The notes under the pieces: generated by a model
What the model was told of the DNA's origin: nothing
Database searches by the model: none
Seen by the model: only the letters and a program-made list of their open reading frames with translations
Shown: positions 10,961 to 22,225 of the stretch, in pieces
Layout: every line of letters begins with the position of its first letter
Position numbering within the stretch: position 1 is the stretch's first letter
Assembly: GCA_016808115.1 (NCBI GenBank)
Contig: JAEQBH010000648.1
Span: 310,001 to 374,000, forward strand
Source: Tetrastigma voinierianum
Taxonomy: Eukaryota > Streptophyta > Magnoliopsida > Vitales > Vitaceae
Length of the DNA: 64,000 bases
Direction of reading: 5' to 3'
Translations under genes and position numbers: made by a program

Positions 10961-11452
10961 AATGTCTTGTTTTGCGAGTTTGAATATTTTCAAAAACCAT
11001 GAGCATTTATAAGCATACACTCAGCGAGCTCGTTTAGCTCATTAGTTTGTTCATTTTAAAACTATTTTCCGAATGCGAACACGTAGGATATTGGAGCATA
11101 TTAAATTCTCCGACTTTTATATCAATGATGTATTAAATAACTATGTAGGAAATGCTGGAATTTGTGTGCAGTTGAGGCATATGTATGTACATAGTTTTGT
11201 ATTGTGTCTTGATGAGCTGAGGCTCTTTGAAGAAAGAGTGTTAATTGGCCTATATAGGGTTTTTGGGATATATCTGTATGAACATTATCTGAAATTTATA
11301 AAATCCATAGTTAGAGAAGAAAAATTTTATCTGGGTTTAAGCAAGCAACACGGCTTAGCTTCTGGGGATTCTCTAGTCGGGTTTCCAAGAGAGTAACGAT
11401 TGGGGGTTTTATGGGGTGGCAGCACTTGCCACTAGTAGGGGTATGAGGTGTA

Positions 11453-11669
11453 ATGGAAAATGTGTGTGAAAACAAAATGATGGGGCCCCTTTAAGTTGAA
11501 TTAGTATATACAAATATATTTTCATAAAGGTAAATATCCTTTACAAAAGGAGCATTGGAAATGTGTTTTACTAACAAAAGAAAAAGGAATTGGATTCAAA
11601 AAGAGGACCGCGTCCTGGATCCGGTTCAGCCTCCGAGTTGGGTCGGGTACGGGGGCACGAGCTGTCACA
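11453..11669 (+). repeat. F2 5' LTR, U5 end
   Basis: Follows F1 directly and ends ...GCACGAGCTGTCACA, with a primer binding site a few bases later, as a 5' LTR end should. The body of this LTR is missing apart from a possible 66-bp piece at 542-607. A cross-check against the F2 3' LTR end is impossible because that end is not recognisable before the right-edge Athila LTR. Confidence 0.6.
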
Positions 11670-11679
11670 TATTTAGTGG

Positions 11680-11691
11680 TATTAGTGCTTA
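11680..11691 (+). promoter_or_regulatory. F2 primer binding site
   Basis: TGGTATTAGTGC just after the LTR end resembles the tRNA-Met site TGGTATCAGAGC with two or three changes. Confidence 0.6.
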
Positions 11692-11824
11692 GGTTTAGGC
11701 GGTTCTTCAAAATGATTTTGAAATTTTTTGTAAATGATTTTGAATTATTTATGACATGAATTGAATTTGCATATAAAGGATGACATGACTCTAATGCAGA
11801 TCTTGTCAGTCTTAATAGGTAAGC

Positions 11825-12931
11825 ATGGATGGTTCAGGACCCCATAGGGTCAGAGGTGACTCAAGAAGTTGCCATAATAGCCCTGCTAGTGTGGAAGATG
11901 GGCAAGCGTCCTATGCTCCATCAATTCATGAGCAAGGTCAAGAAACAAGAGGTGCTATGGATATCCTCTAGCAGATAGCTTAGGCCTTTACAAGAAGCGT
12001 GAGACTGCTATAGTTGTTTCCTCAACGATGTGATAGAGAATGGAAACATTCGACCCATAGATTTTTGGGAAGAAAAGATCTGCGAGCCTTCCATGGCGAA
12101 AAATTTGCTCAGTGAAAGAATGCTTCGACAAATCGTTGCACCAAAGGAGAATTTAGAGTGTACGACCTCTTTACTACAGGATGAGGCTTACCAATGGTGG
12201 GTTTCCATGACTAGGACCACACCACCGGAGAGTGTTACATGGGAGTTCTTCCTGGCGGAATTCAGGAAGCGATTTGTGGGTCGTATCTATCTAAGCAATA
12301 TGAGACCAGAGTTTCATAATTTGAAACAAAGACATATGAGTGTTGGATTTATCAGAGAGAGATTCACCGACTAAAGCAGAAGTATGATCCGAGATGCTAT
12401 TGTTGAGGAAGAGAAATGGCGTAAGTTTGAAGTCAGCCTCAATAGTATATTCGAACCCGTATCACAGGGATTTTTCATGATGACTTTTATAAAAATTGAC
12501 ATATAACTCTAAATTTTTAAAAGAGTAAAGAAAGAAGAGTATGAAAGAAAGAAAAGACATAGTGAAAAACCTAGATAGTCAAGTTCTTATCAGCATCGGA
12601 GTAAGAAATTTAGAGGACCACAAGGTTCTAATCGGCTACGACTCGAGGATCGGCTGAGTGTTCTTAGGTAGTAAGACTATTCTACTGGCACCGTCAATTG
12701 CAAGTGCACCAAGAGGTTCTTCAAGAGGACCGACTCCTCCTTATTGCACACATTGTGGGAGGAAGCATAAAGGAGAGTGTTGGAGATTGACAGGTGCTTG
12801 TTTGGTTTGTGGATCCAATGAGCACAAAGTAAAAGATTGTTCTAGAGCTCGCTCGTTCACAACTCCTCGGACTAGGGGTACAGTTTCAGTAGTACAGAAG
12901 AGTGACAAGGACAACAAGAGTGTTGCATCAC
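11825..12931 (+). pseudogene. gag: F2 gag, broken and truncated by Athila-1
   Basis: The ATG at 11825 (MDGSGPHR...) is the first after the primer site. After stops near 11970-12030, an open frame at 12030-12374 carries EEKICEP, AYQWWVSMTRT and VTWEFFLAEFRKRFV, the conserved capsid helices of Tekay-like Gag. From 12658 a second open frame holds two zinc knuckles, C-x2-C-x3-H-x3-C (CTHCGRKHKGEC) and C-x2-C-x4-H-x4-C (CLVCGSNEHKVKDC), then GTVSVVQKS. The true protein stops at NKSVAS, where Athila-1 is inserted; the remaining codons to 12957 are Athila LTR. Gag resumes at 22226. Confidence 0.85.
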
Positions 12932-14411
12932 TGTTTGCCTTTTTCTATATAGACTAAAACCCCTCAAATTAACATAGTTACAAGAGCCTTACACTTCTCT
13001 TTGCATCCATGTCATTCTGGATAAGTTTGCTTGGTAAAAATAATTTTCTCTTAATGTTCATGGTTTAAAGATAAGGGTCGAGTCTATGACTACTTGCAAG
13101 TGCACCAGGTCATACAAAAGTAGTAAAATCTGGATACATAAGTCAAGGTATCATTCCCACGGAGATTGGTAGCAGATTAAGATCAACTACTGACTACTAA
13201 AATTTCATACTATTTGGACTAAGAACTTTCATGGTAAGTTTTATCTAAACAACAAAAATTAAAATCTATGCTATTGAATATTGTCAAACTAGCTAAAACA
13301 AAAATAAATGAATAAAAATAAATTGTATCTATAAGAATGGATTGAGCAGAGTTTCTTGTGAGAAGCGAAAACTATTACAGTGAAATCTGATATGGCGGTC
13401 GATTCGACACTAAGTACATTGCTCTGTTCTATATGGATGCAGTTTTGTCAGAGATTTCCTAATTGTTAGGTGGATTTCTCCATATTCACGGTTGGAAAAA
13501 TATCCTTGCTTCTCTAGAAGACAAGATCAACCGGCTACACATGTTCAAATTCTCTTTGCAAGATCTGGGTATTTTCTCTCGATACTTCATACCCATTTCA
13601 CATTGACAGCGGACTTTTGCTTTTCCTTCTCGGGATTTTATAAGCTTCTACCATGTCCCGGTGGCTCAACCTCCAGATCTATGAGTTCGTCCCTTTCCCT
13701 TGATTAAATCTAAGCTAATACGGGGTTAGGAACTTACCTTTAGATTAAGGTGAACTCTCTAATTATTTATATTGTTAAATACACCCCCTCCGGCTTCAAT
13801 TATAGGCCAGATAGAGATTTATCGAAATGAACTCAGGCTCGACGGTTAAGTCAATGGTGATCTAGCATACCCCGGAAAAGAATGCTCTCTACTCTGGGAA
13901 TCTCCGTCTGTAATCACCTTGAGAGGGCATCCTGAATGCTCCAGGCAAGATACATTCCCTCAACTGGTATTCGGTACTACTATTGGGAACTTATCAATTC
14001 AATCAAAAACGGCACCAATTTAGTAAAACCGAACCTAAAGTATTTCTCCATATTGGTGCATGAAGACTGTAACTAAATGTAAATCAAATCGATTATTATA
14101 CGATTACGCATTGCAATTAAAGTAGATGCAGATCCACGTCCACCAACCCTTGTAATTGCAATAAAGGCGGAAAGCGAATTCTAGAAATTTGTCTAGATTT
14201 CATAAATTTTCAGGCAGTAATACTAGAAAATAACAGAAATAAAATCCAGCTCTACTCGTCTCTGCACAGTTCGCATATTCAAATCCTGAAAAGAATAAAC
14301 TAAAAACAAAGAAAAGAAATAAAAATCTACTCTAAACTATACACTGGGTTCCTCTCCTTTCCGCACTGCGGATAGTGAAGACGGAAGCTACTTTACTCTT
14401 CTAATGTTGTC

Positions 14412-14419
14412 TATTTATA
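14412..14419 (-). promoter_or_regulatory. Athila-1 3' LTR TATA box
   Basis: On the - strand AGTATAAATAGAC gives a near-consensus plant TATA box. The same box is kept in the sister LTR at 20907-20914. It lies about 80 bp downstream (in - strand sense) of the GTCGCGAC array. Confidence 0.65.
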
Positions 14420-14497
14420 CTGTAAAAATAATTTGGGCCGAATCCCCAAAAAGCTCCAGGTGAATTTCCAGAGAAAAAGCCCAGCTCACTGTTCTAT

Positions 14498-15395
14498 GTC
14501 GCGACCTCAAGTTGATGTCGCGACATGGATTTCTCTTGCTTGCTCGTGATTAGTCGCGACCTCATTATCTCTGCCACAACCAGTTTTCTTGCAACTCCTT
14601 TGATCAATGGTCGTGACATCGTTTGTAGTCGCGACCTCATTTGCTCAGTGTTTCTTCAGTGTTGATGTCGCGACCTCATGGTGATGTCGCGACCTCTTTT
14701 GTCTTTCTCTTCTTCTAGCTTCTGAGTTGCGAAAGCAGTTTTAGGTTGCGACCATCTTTCTATTTATAAGATGGCTTCATGTTGTGACCTTGATTTCTTG
14801 GTCGCAGTTGTATTGGTGGTCTTCAGCCTTCACAGGTTTCAGTACATGTCGCGACCTCATGGTGATGTCGGCCTCTTTGCGCCCATTTCTTTCTTACGGT
14901 CGCAACCTCGGTTCTTTATTTGCAGCAGTTTTCTCTTTCCCACCTTTATTCCAGGTCGCGACCTCAAAAAGATGTCGCGACCTCAAAAAGATGTCGCGAC
15001 CTCTTTTGCTGTCTGCTTAGCTCTTCTTCAGGTCGCGACCTAAATCAGTGGTCGCGACATCGTTTGCGGTCTGTGATCATTAAATGAGTGTGACTTCAAT
15101 TTCTTGTTAAGATTTTGTTTGGCTTCTTTCCGGAGTTGCGACCTCCTTTTACGTTCTTAAGCGCAAATGTGGTTTGCAACCGGCACTACATTGAGACTCA
15201 ATTCCTGACTGTATCGCTAGCCTCAACGGCATGTCGCGACCTCAAATGGAACCTTTCATCAAAAGCAGTTGCGAAACCGTTTCTTGCGGGCTCTCTTGTG
15301 GCTTTCATTGATGGATTGGCATTAGCGACATTGGAGTGATGTCGCGACCTCAGTTGCATTTAGTTGGTGTTGCGACCTCAGAGTGATGTCGCGAC
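14498..15395 (-). promoter_or_regulatory. GTCGCGAC palindrome array, 19-bp doublets (Athila-1 3' LTR)
   Basis: About 15 exact GTCGCGAC copies plus decayed forms (GTTGCGAC, GTCGTGAC). Exact 19-bp steps: 14498/14517, 14667/14686, 14955/14974/14993, 15032/15051, and 15369 (GTTGCGAC)/15388. The 11-bp spacer often starts CTCA. The array sits in U3 upstream of the TATA box. Function is not known to me. Confidence 0.8.
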
Positions 15396-15767
15396 ATGAA
15401 GGTTCTTCTTTTGGATACTTCCTTTAGTCTTGACCACGTTTCCCTTGTCGCAACCTCTTTCTTTAAGTCACGACTTCACTTGTTTAGGTCTTCTATTTCT
15501 TCCTCGAAAATTTGAGATTTGGTGATGTCGTGAGCTTAGAATGACTTTTACAAGCTAAGCTTCTGTTGCGACTCCAGGTCCCCCCCGATTCTGACTTCAA
15601 TTATTGTATTAGTTTCTTCGATTTTCTTTGAATTTGAGCTTCTCACGTATTTTCTGCCAAAATTAAATTTGAGTAAAATATCCACATTTCTGCAAACAAA
15701 TCAACATTTATCTTGTAATATACTCAGAAAAATGGATTAAAAATCTAATGAGCTTTTAGACCCATCA

Positions 15768-15782
15768 AATTCCCCCATACTT
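15768..15782 (-). promoter_or_regulatory. Athila-1 polypurine tract
   Basis: On the - strand AAGTATGGGGGAATT directly precedes the LTR start. The same tract is found in Athila-2 at 47693-47707. Confidence 0.75.
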
Positions 15783-18700
15783 AATATTTTGCTTGTCCCC
15801 AAACAAAGAAAAGAAAGAATTGTTTGTCCTCAAACAAATAAGCTTAAAAATTTTTAAGGACATTTTTCTGCTCCATTCCACATTCTTTCTCATTCCACCT
15901 TCTAATATGGGAATAAGAAATACCATCATCATTTTAAATTTCAGTTTCGATTCAAGCATAAGAAATGGTATACTTATATCACAAATTTCTTGATGAACTA
16001 ATGTAACTATGATTTATTCGACAAAGTCTTGTTCGTATTGTGTGTGTTTAAGTTTCAATCCTTTTCATCTTTCATGTTGAATTTAGTTAATCTTGAGAGT
16101 TTTCTTGGGTACATTTGTCAAAGTCCCATAGGCTTGTTTTTCATATTGATGTCCACTAATGTAGGTAAATTCAACCTTCAAGATCAAAGAGGTCTTTCAG
16201 CCTTGTAATGTTGGGCTTAGGTAATTGGGTAGATAATAGGAAAAATTAAGTTTTACAAATACTGATTTCCCTTTTCTCATGCTTGTTTGCCTTCAACTCA
16301 CCCTTTTCTTCTTTGTATGTAGTTCTCTCAAATCTTGGCACAGTTACTTCTTTTGAATTCTTTTATGGAATTTCAATTTCCATATGCACTTTATTCCAGG
16401 GCAGTTCCTTTCATTCTTGAACTCTTTTATTTTTGTTTTCTAAGGTTAGGAATAGTGCAATGTTTACTCTTCTTAGGCTTTCATGCACTCTTGAAGGCTT
16501 TAGACTCTTAGCTCCTATACCGATTGGTATTAGGGTACTAGGTGTTAAAACACCCCTACAGGCTTGTTGTTCGAGGAAATGACCCTGAATTAAAACTTAT
16601 TCCTTTTCACTAATTTGCATCTTTGCTTCTTCACTCCTTCATTGTAAAATTTGATATTTTCCCAAGCTTGTTTCTTCCTTATAGTATAGACTTTTGCATG
16701 GAAGCTTGGATACTTTGGGCTCTTTCTTCTTGAGATTATTGCGAGAAATTTAGGTTTAGGATCTTTGTTGTTGAAGAAATAAGGCTTATTTGGCTCAAAT
16801 TAAGGAACTAGAATATGCTTTTAGCATATATTGAAGGTAGGCTTAGAAAAGCTCAAGCGCCAGGATGGCCTCTATCACTTCTTGTTAGGTACATTTTTCA
16901 CCCTAGATTCATGCCAATCCAATATTAACAAGTTCTAGGACTATGGACTCTTAATCCTGAATTTCCCGGAAAGATGTTCCTAATTCTCTCCAGTTTCATA
17001 AGTTTCGTTGACCCAATGTATTATTTCTTGAAGACTTGTACTTATTCTTTGTCTGCCCATTATTTCAACCAAGTACTTTGTTATCGTGATAACCATTTTC
17101 CAATTTTGCAATCTAGGCGAATTTAAGCAATGCGGCGGCCTCCACAATTTCAAGTTTAATTATTCCATACATATTCTTCCTAAAATTTTTGGTTCTTAGG
17201 AAAGAAACGAGTGTTTATTTGATTCATACCGCAGACCAATGCATTTATTCTTTTCATGCTAAACAGAAATTGACACAAAAACGAAATTTCTCAAGTAAAT
17301 TCATCCATCAAAAACAAGTAATTTGTAAGTTAACAAGAATTTTTATTCAACTATCAAAACATTTCGATATTGTACAATCTGTTTTCCCTACAAATAAGAC
17401 TATAACTAAATAAAAAAAAACTTTCTATTTCTTTATCTAAAACTCCATATATTCCTCCGAAGGTTGTAGCTTCTTATACATTTGGTTCACGGTTCTTAGG
17501 CTTGCTCAGTGGTCCATTTATTAACAAGGTTGTTCAACAAATTGGCGCCCTTCCTTCCTTTTCTTTGGAGCTTCGGGTTGATGGGTTCAAATTAGCCACT
17601 TCTTCCGATTCCGCTTCCCGTATTAACTCTCTTGATTACACAACATTTTATGGAGTAATGAATGGAATTGGTTAGTTTTCCAACTCCATTCATTCCATAA
17701 GCTCTGTGTTTGCAGCCTAGGAACTCTTCTTTTTCTCTCATTCTCCCTTCTCTTCATTCTTTTTGCTTATTTTTTCTGTTGTTCTCCCATCCTTTTATAG
17801 TGATTTTGCGTCTCTTGGGAACTACAAGACAATTTATTCTTTCTGTAAATTTCGATGCAGGAATTGAATGAGGTTTCTCGAATTCATGGTTCTTTGCTAT
17901 TTCCAACATAGGTTTTTTTGGAATTTGGTGGAGAATATTGATCGTTTTTCTTGGAGTTATTAAATTCCCTCGGATTATTCTCTTTGAAACTGAGCAGATC
18001 AAACCAAGTCGTTTAATCAAGACAATGATTTATGTTTCTGCATTAATAACTATTTATTTCAAACTTTTGAATGAGTGATGCAGGCAGAAGGTTTAAGTTA
18101 ATTTGGGCCCCGACCTTGAACTTGGAGTGGATCGTTGGCTCAATTTATTTCACGTCATCAGATTTTTAAGCTTTTTAATTGATGATTTTCAATGAACTTT
18201 ATTTTTAATGCTGGGACGCCCAAAATGAGAGGTTTAAAATTCCTCTTTTATTGAATTTTGGAATTTTAGTGTAACCTGTCGAGTTTTTGTTGCGACACGA
18301 GTGTAATTGAGACAAGGAATTTTGATGTCCATGACTTTCTCTTTTCTTTCTTGCTTTATTTCAATCGTGTCCTCGAGTTTCACTTTTTTTCGACTTCCTT
18401 TTCTAGTTAGTTGTTTCCATCCGGCATTCTTGGTTGCAACTTTTGGACCCCAGTGTTGCGTCGGAAAATTTTCAGGTCTTCTAAACAATCAAATTCAGCG
18501 ATTTCACTTTATTCAAATTCAATCAAGGTGACTAAAACTCAATTCATCTTAAATCATTACAAATGTTCCAACAAATTCTTCTTTTTATGCTTCACATTTA
18601 AAATTAAACCTTTGAAGCAAATAAAATTCCCCAAACTCAATCTGCTATATCGAGACAAAATTTAAATAAAAAATTAAAAAGAATATCTTGCCCCTTTTTG

Positions 18701-18989
18701 TCTCTTATGCGGAATCAAGTTTGATTGAATGCTCTCCCTTTTTGCAAAACTTTCTTTTACTGCAAAATGAACAAAAATATTTACCTATTCTTTAATCAAA
18801 TATGAATCAAATTTCTTAAAGCTATCAGAAATGTAAACACAAAAATTGTAAACTATAACAATAAAAATTTAAAACAAACTGATGTGGATTGCCTTCCACA
18901 AAGCTGCTCAATTTTTTTAGTCTTTAGATGGACTCTCTTCTGCCATTGTTCTGTTTCTTCAATTTCTCTTATTCAGAACTAAGGGTTAC
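15783..18989 (-). other. Athila-1 internal 3' tract with third-ORF remnants
   Basis: A stretch of about 3.2 kb without a recognisable pol domain. The part 15783-17750 is homologous to 47708-49880 of Athila-2 (for example GGCGCCAGGATGGCCTCTATCA-like text near 16855 and 48800). A weak open frame at 17754-18020 lies where Athila-2 has its third ORF. Decayed GTTGCGAC/GTTGCAAC motifs occur at about 18275-18460, the position corresponding to the internal array of Athila-2. No functional product can be supported. Confidence 0.6.
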
Positions 18990-19930
18990 TTTTCCAATTG
19001 CTTTCTCTCAAGATAATGCTTTAATCTCTGACCATTAACTTTGAACTCCTCATGATTCTTGGTTAAGTGTCACGCCCCTATTTGTGTCTTTGGATACCCG
19101 CAATATGGTCTACTCCATTTGGATTTAAGCTTTCTGGAAAGAGTCTTAGTGCAGGTTTGAATAACGAACTGATCTTTGCCTTGAATTCCCTCCTCAAAAT
19201 TAGATTAATCATGCCATTTTTGTTTATCTTTGTAGGTCAGCACTATCATAGGCTTCATTCCTCCAACTCTTCCAATTCATTTCATTGGAGTAGCCTCTCT
19301 TCTTTATAGCTTTGAAATCAAAATTGCTTCTTGATGGCCCACATAGCTTTATATTCTAGCTCAAAGAGGTAGATGACAAGGTTTCCAAAGGCAAGGCGTA
19401 TGGGAACACATTCGATGGGAGTTTCATCAGTCTTGTATGCCCCAAGTGCATCATCAAGCTTCAAGACCAATCTCTTATTTAGAACTTACCGGTCTTTTCC
19501 GAATTTTCTTTATCTCCTGTTGGAATTTGACTTACCCACATTTGTTTGAGGATGATAAGCTAAGCTCATAATGTATTTGATATATCTCTGCCATGAGTTT
19601 ATCAAACTGTATTTACAAAATCTCCCTCCATGGTGATTATGTTTTGGGTGTCCCAATCTGCTTGAGAATATTTCTTTGTAAGAATCCCTGGCTTGTATTG
19701 GCATCATTCTTTGGACAAACTCTTGCCTCAGCCCATTTTGATACATAATCCCATTCACAGTATGTATGTATTTCCAAATGAAGCGGAAAGGCCACATAAA
19801 ATCCATTCCCCATACATCAAACAATTGAACCACGGGGATACCTTGCGGAGCATCATGCCTTTGCGATATTTCCCATTCTTTGGCATTGATCACACTGCTT
19901 CACCCATTCAACGGAGTCCTTAAAAATAGT
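18990..19930 (-). pseudogene. Athila-1 integrase remnant
   Basis: On the - strand, 19893-19510 reads AKEWEISQRHDAPQGIPVVQ, FDVWGMDFMWPF, a GHPKHNH... stretch, then YIMSLAYHPQTN. The catalytic-core context (GMDFMGPF holding the first Asp; HPQTNGQAE before the catalytic Glu) is recognisable and matches Athila-2 at 53300-52930. Sequence at 19500-19300 continues as AYKT/VFGKP-type, and 19120-18990 matches the integrase C-terminal LFNSRL region. Stops and shifts are frequent. Upstream pol domains are absent because the deletion begins at about 20026. Confidence 0.75.
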
Positions 19931-20026
19931 AAATTTCTAGTAAAATCCTTCTTGGAAATTTTGTGAGTGAACATCTCTGCAAAAATGTCCTCCATATGGT
20001 GATGCATGACATTCTTGTAAAATCAT

Positions 20027-22225
20027 TCTCGAAGACAAGATCCAACTAGCTACCTGTATTCCAAATTTTTTTGCAAGATCTGAGTATTTTTCTCTCTCAA
20101 TACTTCATACCCATTTCTGTTGGCAATGGACCTTTGCTTTTCCTTCTCGGGATTTTATGGCTTCTACCACTTATTGATGGCTCAAACCTCCCGGATCTAT
20201 GGGTTCGTCCCTTTCCCTTGATTACATCTAAGCTAACACGGGGTTAGGAACATACCTTTAGATTAAGGTGAACTCTCTGATTATTTATATTGTTAAATAA
20301 ACCCCTCAAACTTCAATTATGAGCGAATGAGGGATTTATCAAAATGAACTCTCAGAGCTCAGCAGTTCGTCAATGGTAGTCTAGCATACCCAGAAAAGAA
20401 TGCTCTCTGCTCTCAGGAATCTCTGTCTCTGTGTCAAGCGAAGGAATCTGGATATCAGAGCAAGATACATTCCTCATTGGTATTGGTGCTACTATTGGGA
20501 ACTATCCAGCCAGCGGCGCAGTTTAGTAATAGAGCGAGTATTTCTGCATATTAGTGCGGGAAGGCGTAATAAGTGTAAATCAAATCTAACGGTTGTGCTG
20601 CGATTCTTGCATTGCGAATTAAGAAGTAGATGCCGATCACACGTCACAACCCTTTGTAGTGCAATAGGCGAGGAAGAAGCGAATTCGGAAATTTGTCTAG
20701 ATTTCATAAATTTTCAAGCAGTAATACTAGAAAATAACATAAATAAAATCCAGCTCTACTCGTCTCTGCACAGTTCGCAGATTCAAATCCTGAAAAGAAA
20801 TAAACTAAAAACAAAAAAATAAAATCTATAAACTATACAGAGGTTCCTCTCATTTCCCTTTTCTGGGTAGTGAAGACGGAAGCTACTTTACTATTCTAAT
20901 GTTGTCTATTTATACTGTAAAAAGAATTTGGGCCGAATCCCCAAAAAGCTCCAGGTAAATTTCCAGAGAAAAAGCCTAGCTCACTGTTCTATGTCGTGAC
21001 CTCAAGTTGATGTCGCGACATGGATTTCTCTTGCTTGCTCGTGATTAGTCACGACCTCATTATCTCTGCTACAACCAGTTTTCTTGCAACTGCTTTGATC
21101 AATGGTCGCAACATCGTTTGTAGTCGCGACTTCATTTGCTCAGTGTTTCTTCAGTGTTGATGTCGCGACCTCATGGTGATGTCGCGACCTCTTTTGTCTT
21201 TCTCTTCCAACCACGAGGTTGCGACGATTTTAGGTTGCGACCATCTTTCTGCTTATAAGATGGCTTCATGTTGTGACCTTGATTTCTTGGTCGCGGGTTG
21301 TATTGGTGGTCTTCGATATGCGGGTTTCAATTTATGTCGCGACCTCATGGTGATGTCGCGACCTCTTTGCTTTGCCCATTTCTTTTCTTACAGTCGCAAC
21401 CTCGGTTCTTTGTTGCAACGGTTTTCTCTTTCCACCTTTATTCCGGTCGCGACCTCGAAAAGATGTCGCGGCCTCTTTTCTTTATGCCTTAGCTCTTCTT
21501 GGTGCGACCTAAATCGGTGAATCACGATATCGTTTGCGATGCATTGATCATTAAATGGTTCCCGACCGAGTTTCTTGTTAAGATTTTGTTTGGCTTCTTT
21601 CAGGTTCTGGAGCCTCCTTTTATGTTCTTAAACTCTTAATGTGGTTGCAACTTCACTTTTTCTGTTGAGACTCCAATTCCTGTTTTTATGTCGCGACCTC
21701 AAATGGAACCTTTCATCAAAAACCAGTTGCAACTTCGTTTACTCGCGAAAACCTCTCTTGTGGCTTTCATTGATGGATCCCCATCGCGGCATCCGAGTGA
21801 TGTCGCGACCTCAGTTGCATTTAGTTGGTGTTGCGACCTCATAGTGATGTCGCGATATGAAGGTTCTTCTTTTGGATACTTCCTTTAGTCTCGACCACGT
21901 TTCCCTTGTCGCAACCTCTTTCTTCAAGTCACGACTTCACTTGTTTAGGTCTTCTTTTTCTTCCTCAAAGCTGAATTTGGTGATGTCGTGACTTGGAACT
22001 GACTGGAAACTAAGCTTCTTGTCGCGACTCCGATTTTCAGTTGCGACTTCAATTCTGCTGTAAGCTGGTTTCTTCTGATTTTTGCTGAGATTTGAGCTTC
22101 TGATGTATTTTCCTACAAAATTAAATTTGAGTAAAATATCCACATTTCTGCAAACAAATCAACATTTATCTTGTAATATACTCAGAAAAATGGATTAAAA
22201 ATCTAATGAGTTTTTGGACTTATCG
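20027..22225 (-). repeat. Athila-1 5' LTR, missing its last ~580 bp
   Basis: Matches 13510-15767 of the other LTR and keeps the TATA box at 20907-20914. At 20027 the sequence switches from integrase to mid-LTR at TCTCGAAGACAAGATC, which aligns with TCTCTAGAAGACAAGATC at 13510. The U5 end and the primer site are therefore gone. Right end TTATCG is a decayed CTCATCA. Confidence 0.8.
20993..22030 (-). promoter_or_regulatory. GTCGCGAC array (Athila-1 5' LTR)
   Basis: 19-bp pairs at 20993 (GTCGTGAC)/21012, 21162/21181, 21336/21355 and 21446/21465. Same position relative to the TATA box as in the sister LTR. Confidence 0.75.

Larger units (their letters stand above)
608..11452 (+). mobile_element. 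F1: Tekay/Del-like chromovirus with a rearranged 5' end
   Basis: Layout: inverted LTR fragment (608-2752), direct LTR fragment (2757-3539), tRNA-Met-type primer site, gag, protease, RT, RNase H, integrase, chromodomain-like tail, polypurine tract and a full 3' LTR of about 3.29 kb (8164-11452). The protein traces (LVDPG, LGMDWLS, FVKKKDG, FIDD, GRKCRTP, FHVSM) are typical of Ty3/gypsy chromoviruses of the Tekay/Del lineage. The coding region has many stops and shifts and is dead. AATGGAAAATGT occurs at both outer edges (599-610 and 11452-11463), as expected of a target-site duplication around the whole unit. The oddity is that both outer termini are U5 ends. Confidence 0.8.
8164..11452 (+). 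repeat. F1 3' LTR (about 3.29 kb)
   Basis: Starts TGTATGCC after the polypurine tract and ends at the CACTAGTAGGGGTATGAGGTGTAA-type terminus, matching the 5' LTR end at 3512-3539. It holds a TATA box near its start, a GA-rich leader, three to four tandem repeats of about 186 bp (9017-9560) and the palindrome-bearing minisatellite (10680-10960). The segment 8640-9560 is clearly homologous to the F2 3' LTR at 61080-61800, so F1 and F2 are related families. No conserved open reading frame is seen. Confidence 0.75.
12932..15767 (-). repeat. Athila-1 3' LTR
   Basis: 2836 bp, TG...CA, bordered by a G-rich polypurine tract at 15768. It holds a TATA box (14412-14419, - strand) and, upstream of it in transcription sense, an array of GTCGCGAC palindromes (14498-15395). 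High similarity to 20027-22225 begins at 13510 and runs to the end. Confidence 0.85.
12932..22225 (-). mobile_element. Athila-1: deleted Athila-type element in F2 gag
   Basis: Reading the - strand, the order is: 5' LTR truncated at its U5 side (22225 to 20027), integrase remnant (19930-18990), third-ORF/noncoding tract, polypurine tract (15782-15768) and 3' LTR (15767-12932). The LTRs begin TGATGGGTC or a decayed form and end in CA. Target duplication ATCAC (12927-12931) / ATCAG (22226-22230), and gag sense is restored when the element is removed. PBS, gag, protease, RT and RNase H are all missing, with the deletion running from integrase into the 5' LTR. Confidence 0.85.

Noticed and set aside
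14784..15339. Several overlapping frames rich in SRPxxDVA repeats
   Set aside because: Direct translation of TGTCGCGACCTCA repeats in the LTR; no evidence of coding.
14498..15395. CRISPR-like array because of short repeats with different spacers
   Set aside because: The repeats are 8-bp palindromes with variable spacing inside a eukaryotic LTR. There are no cas genes and no uniform repeat-spacer units.
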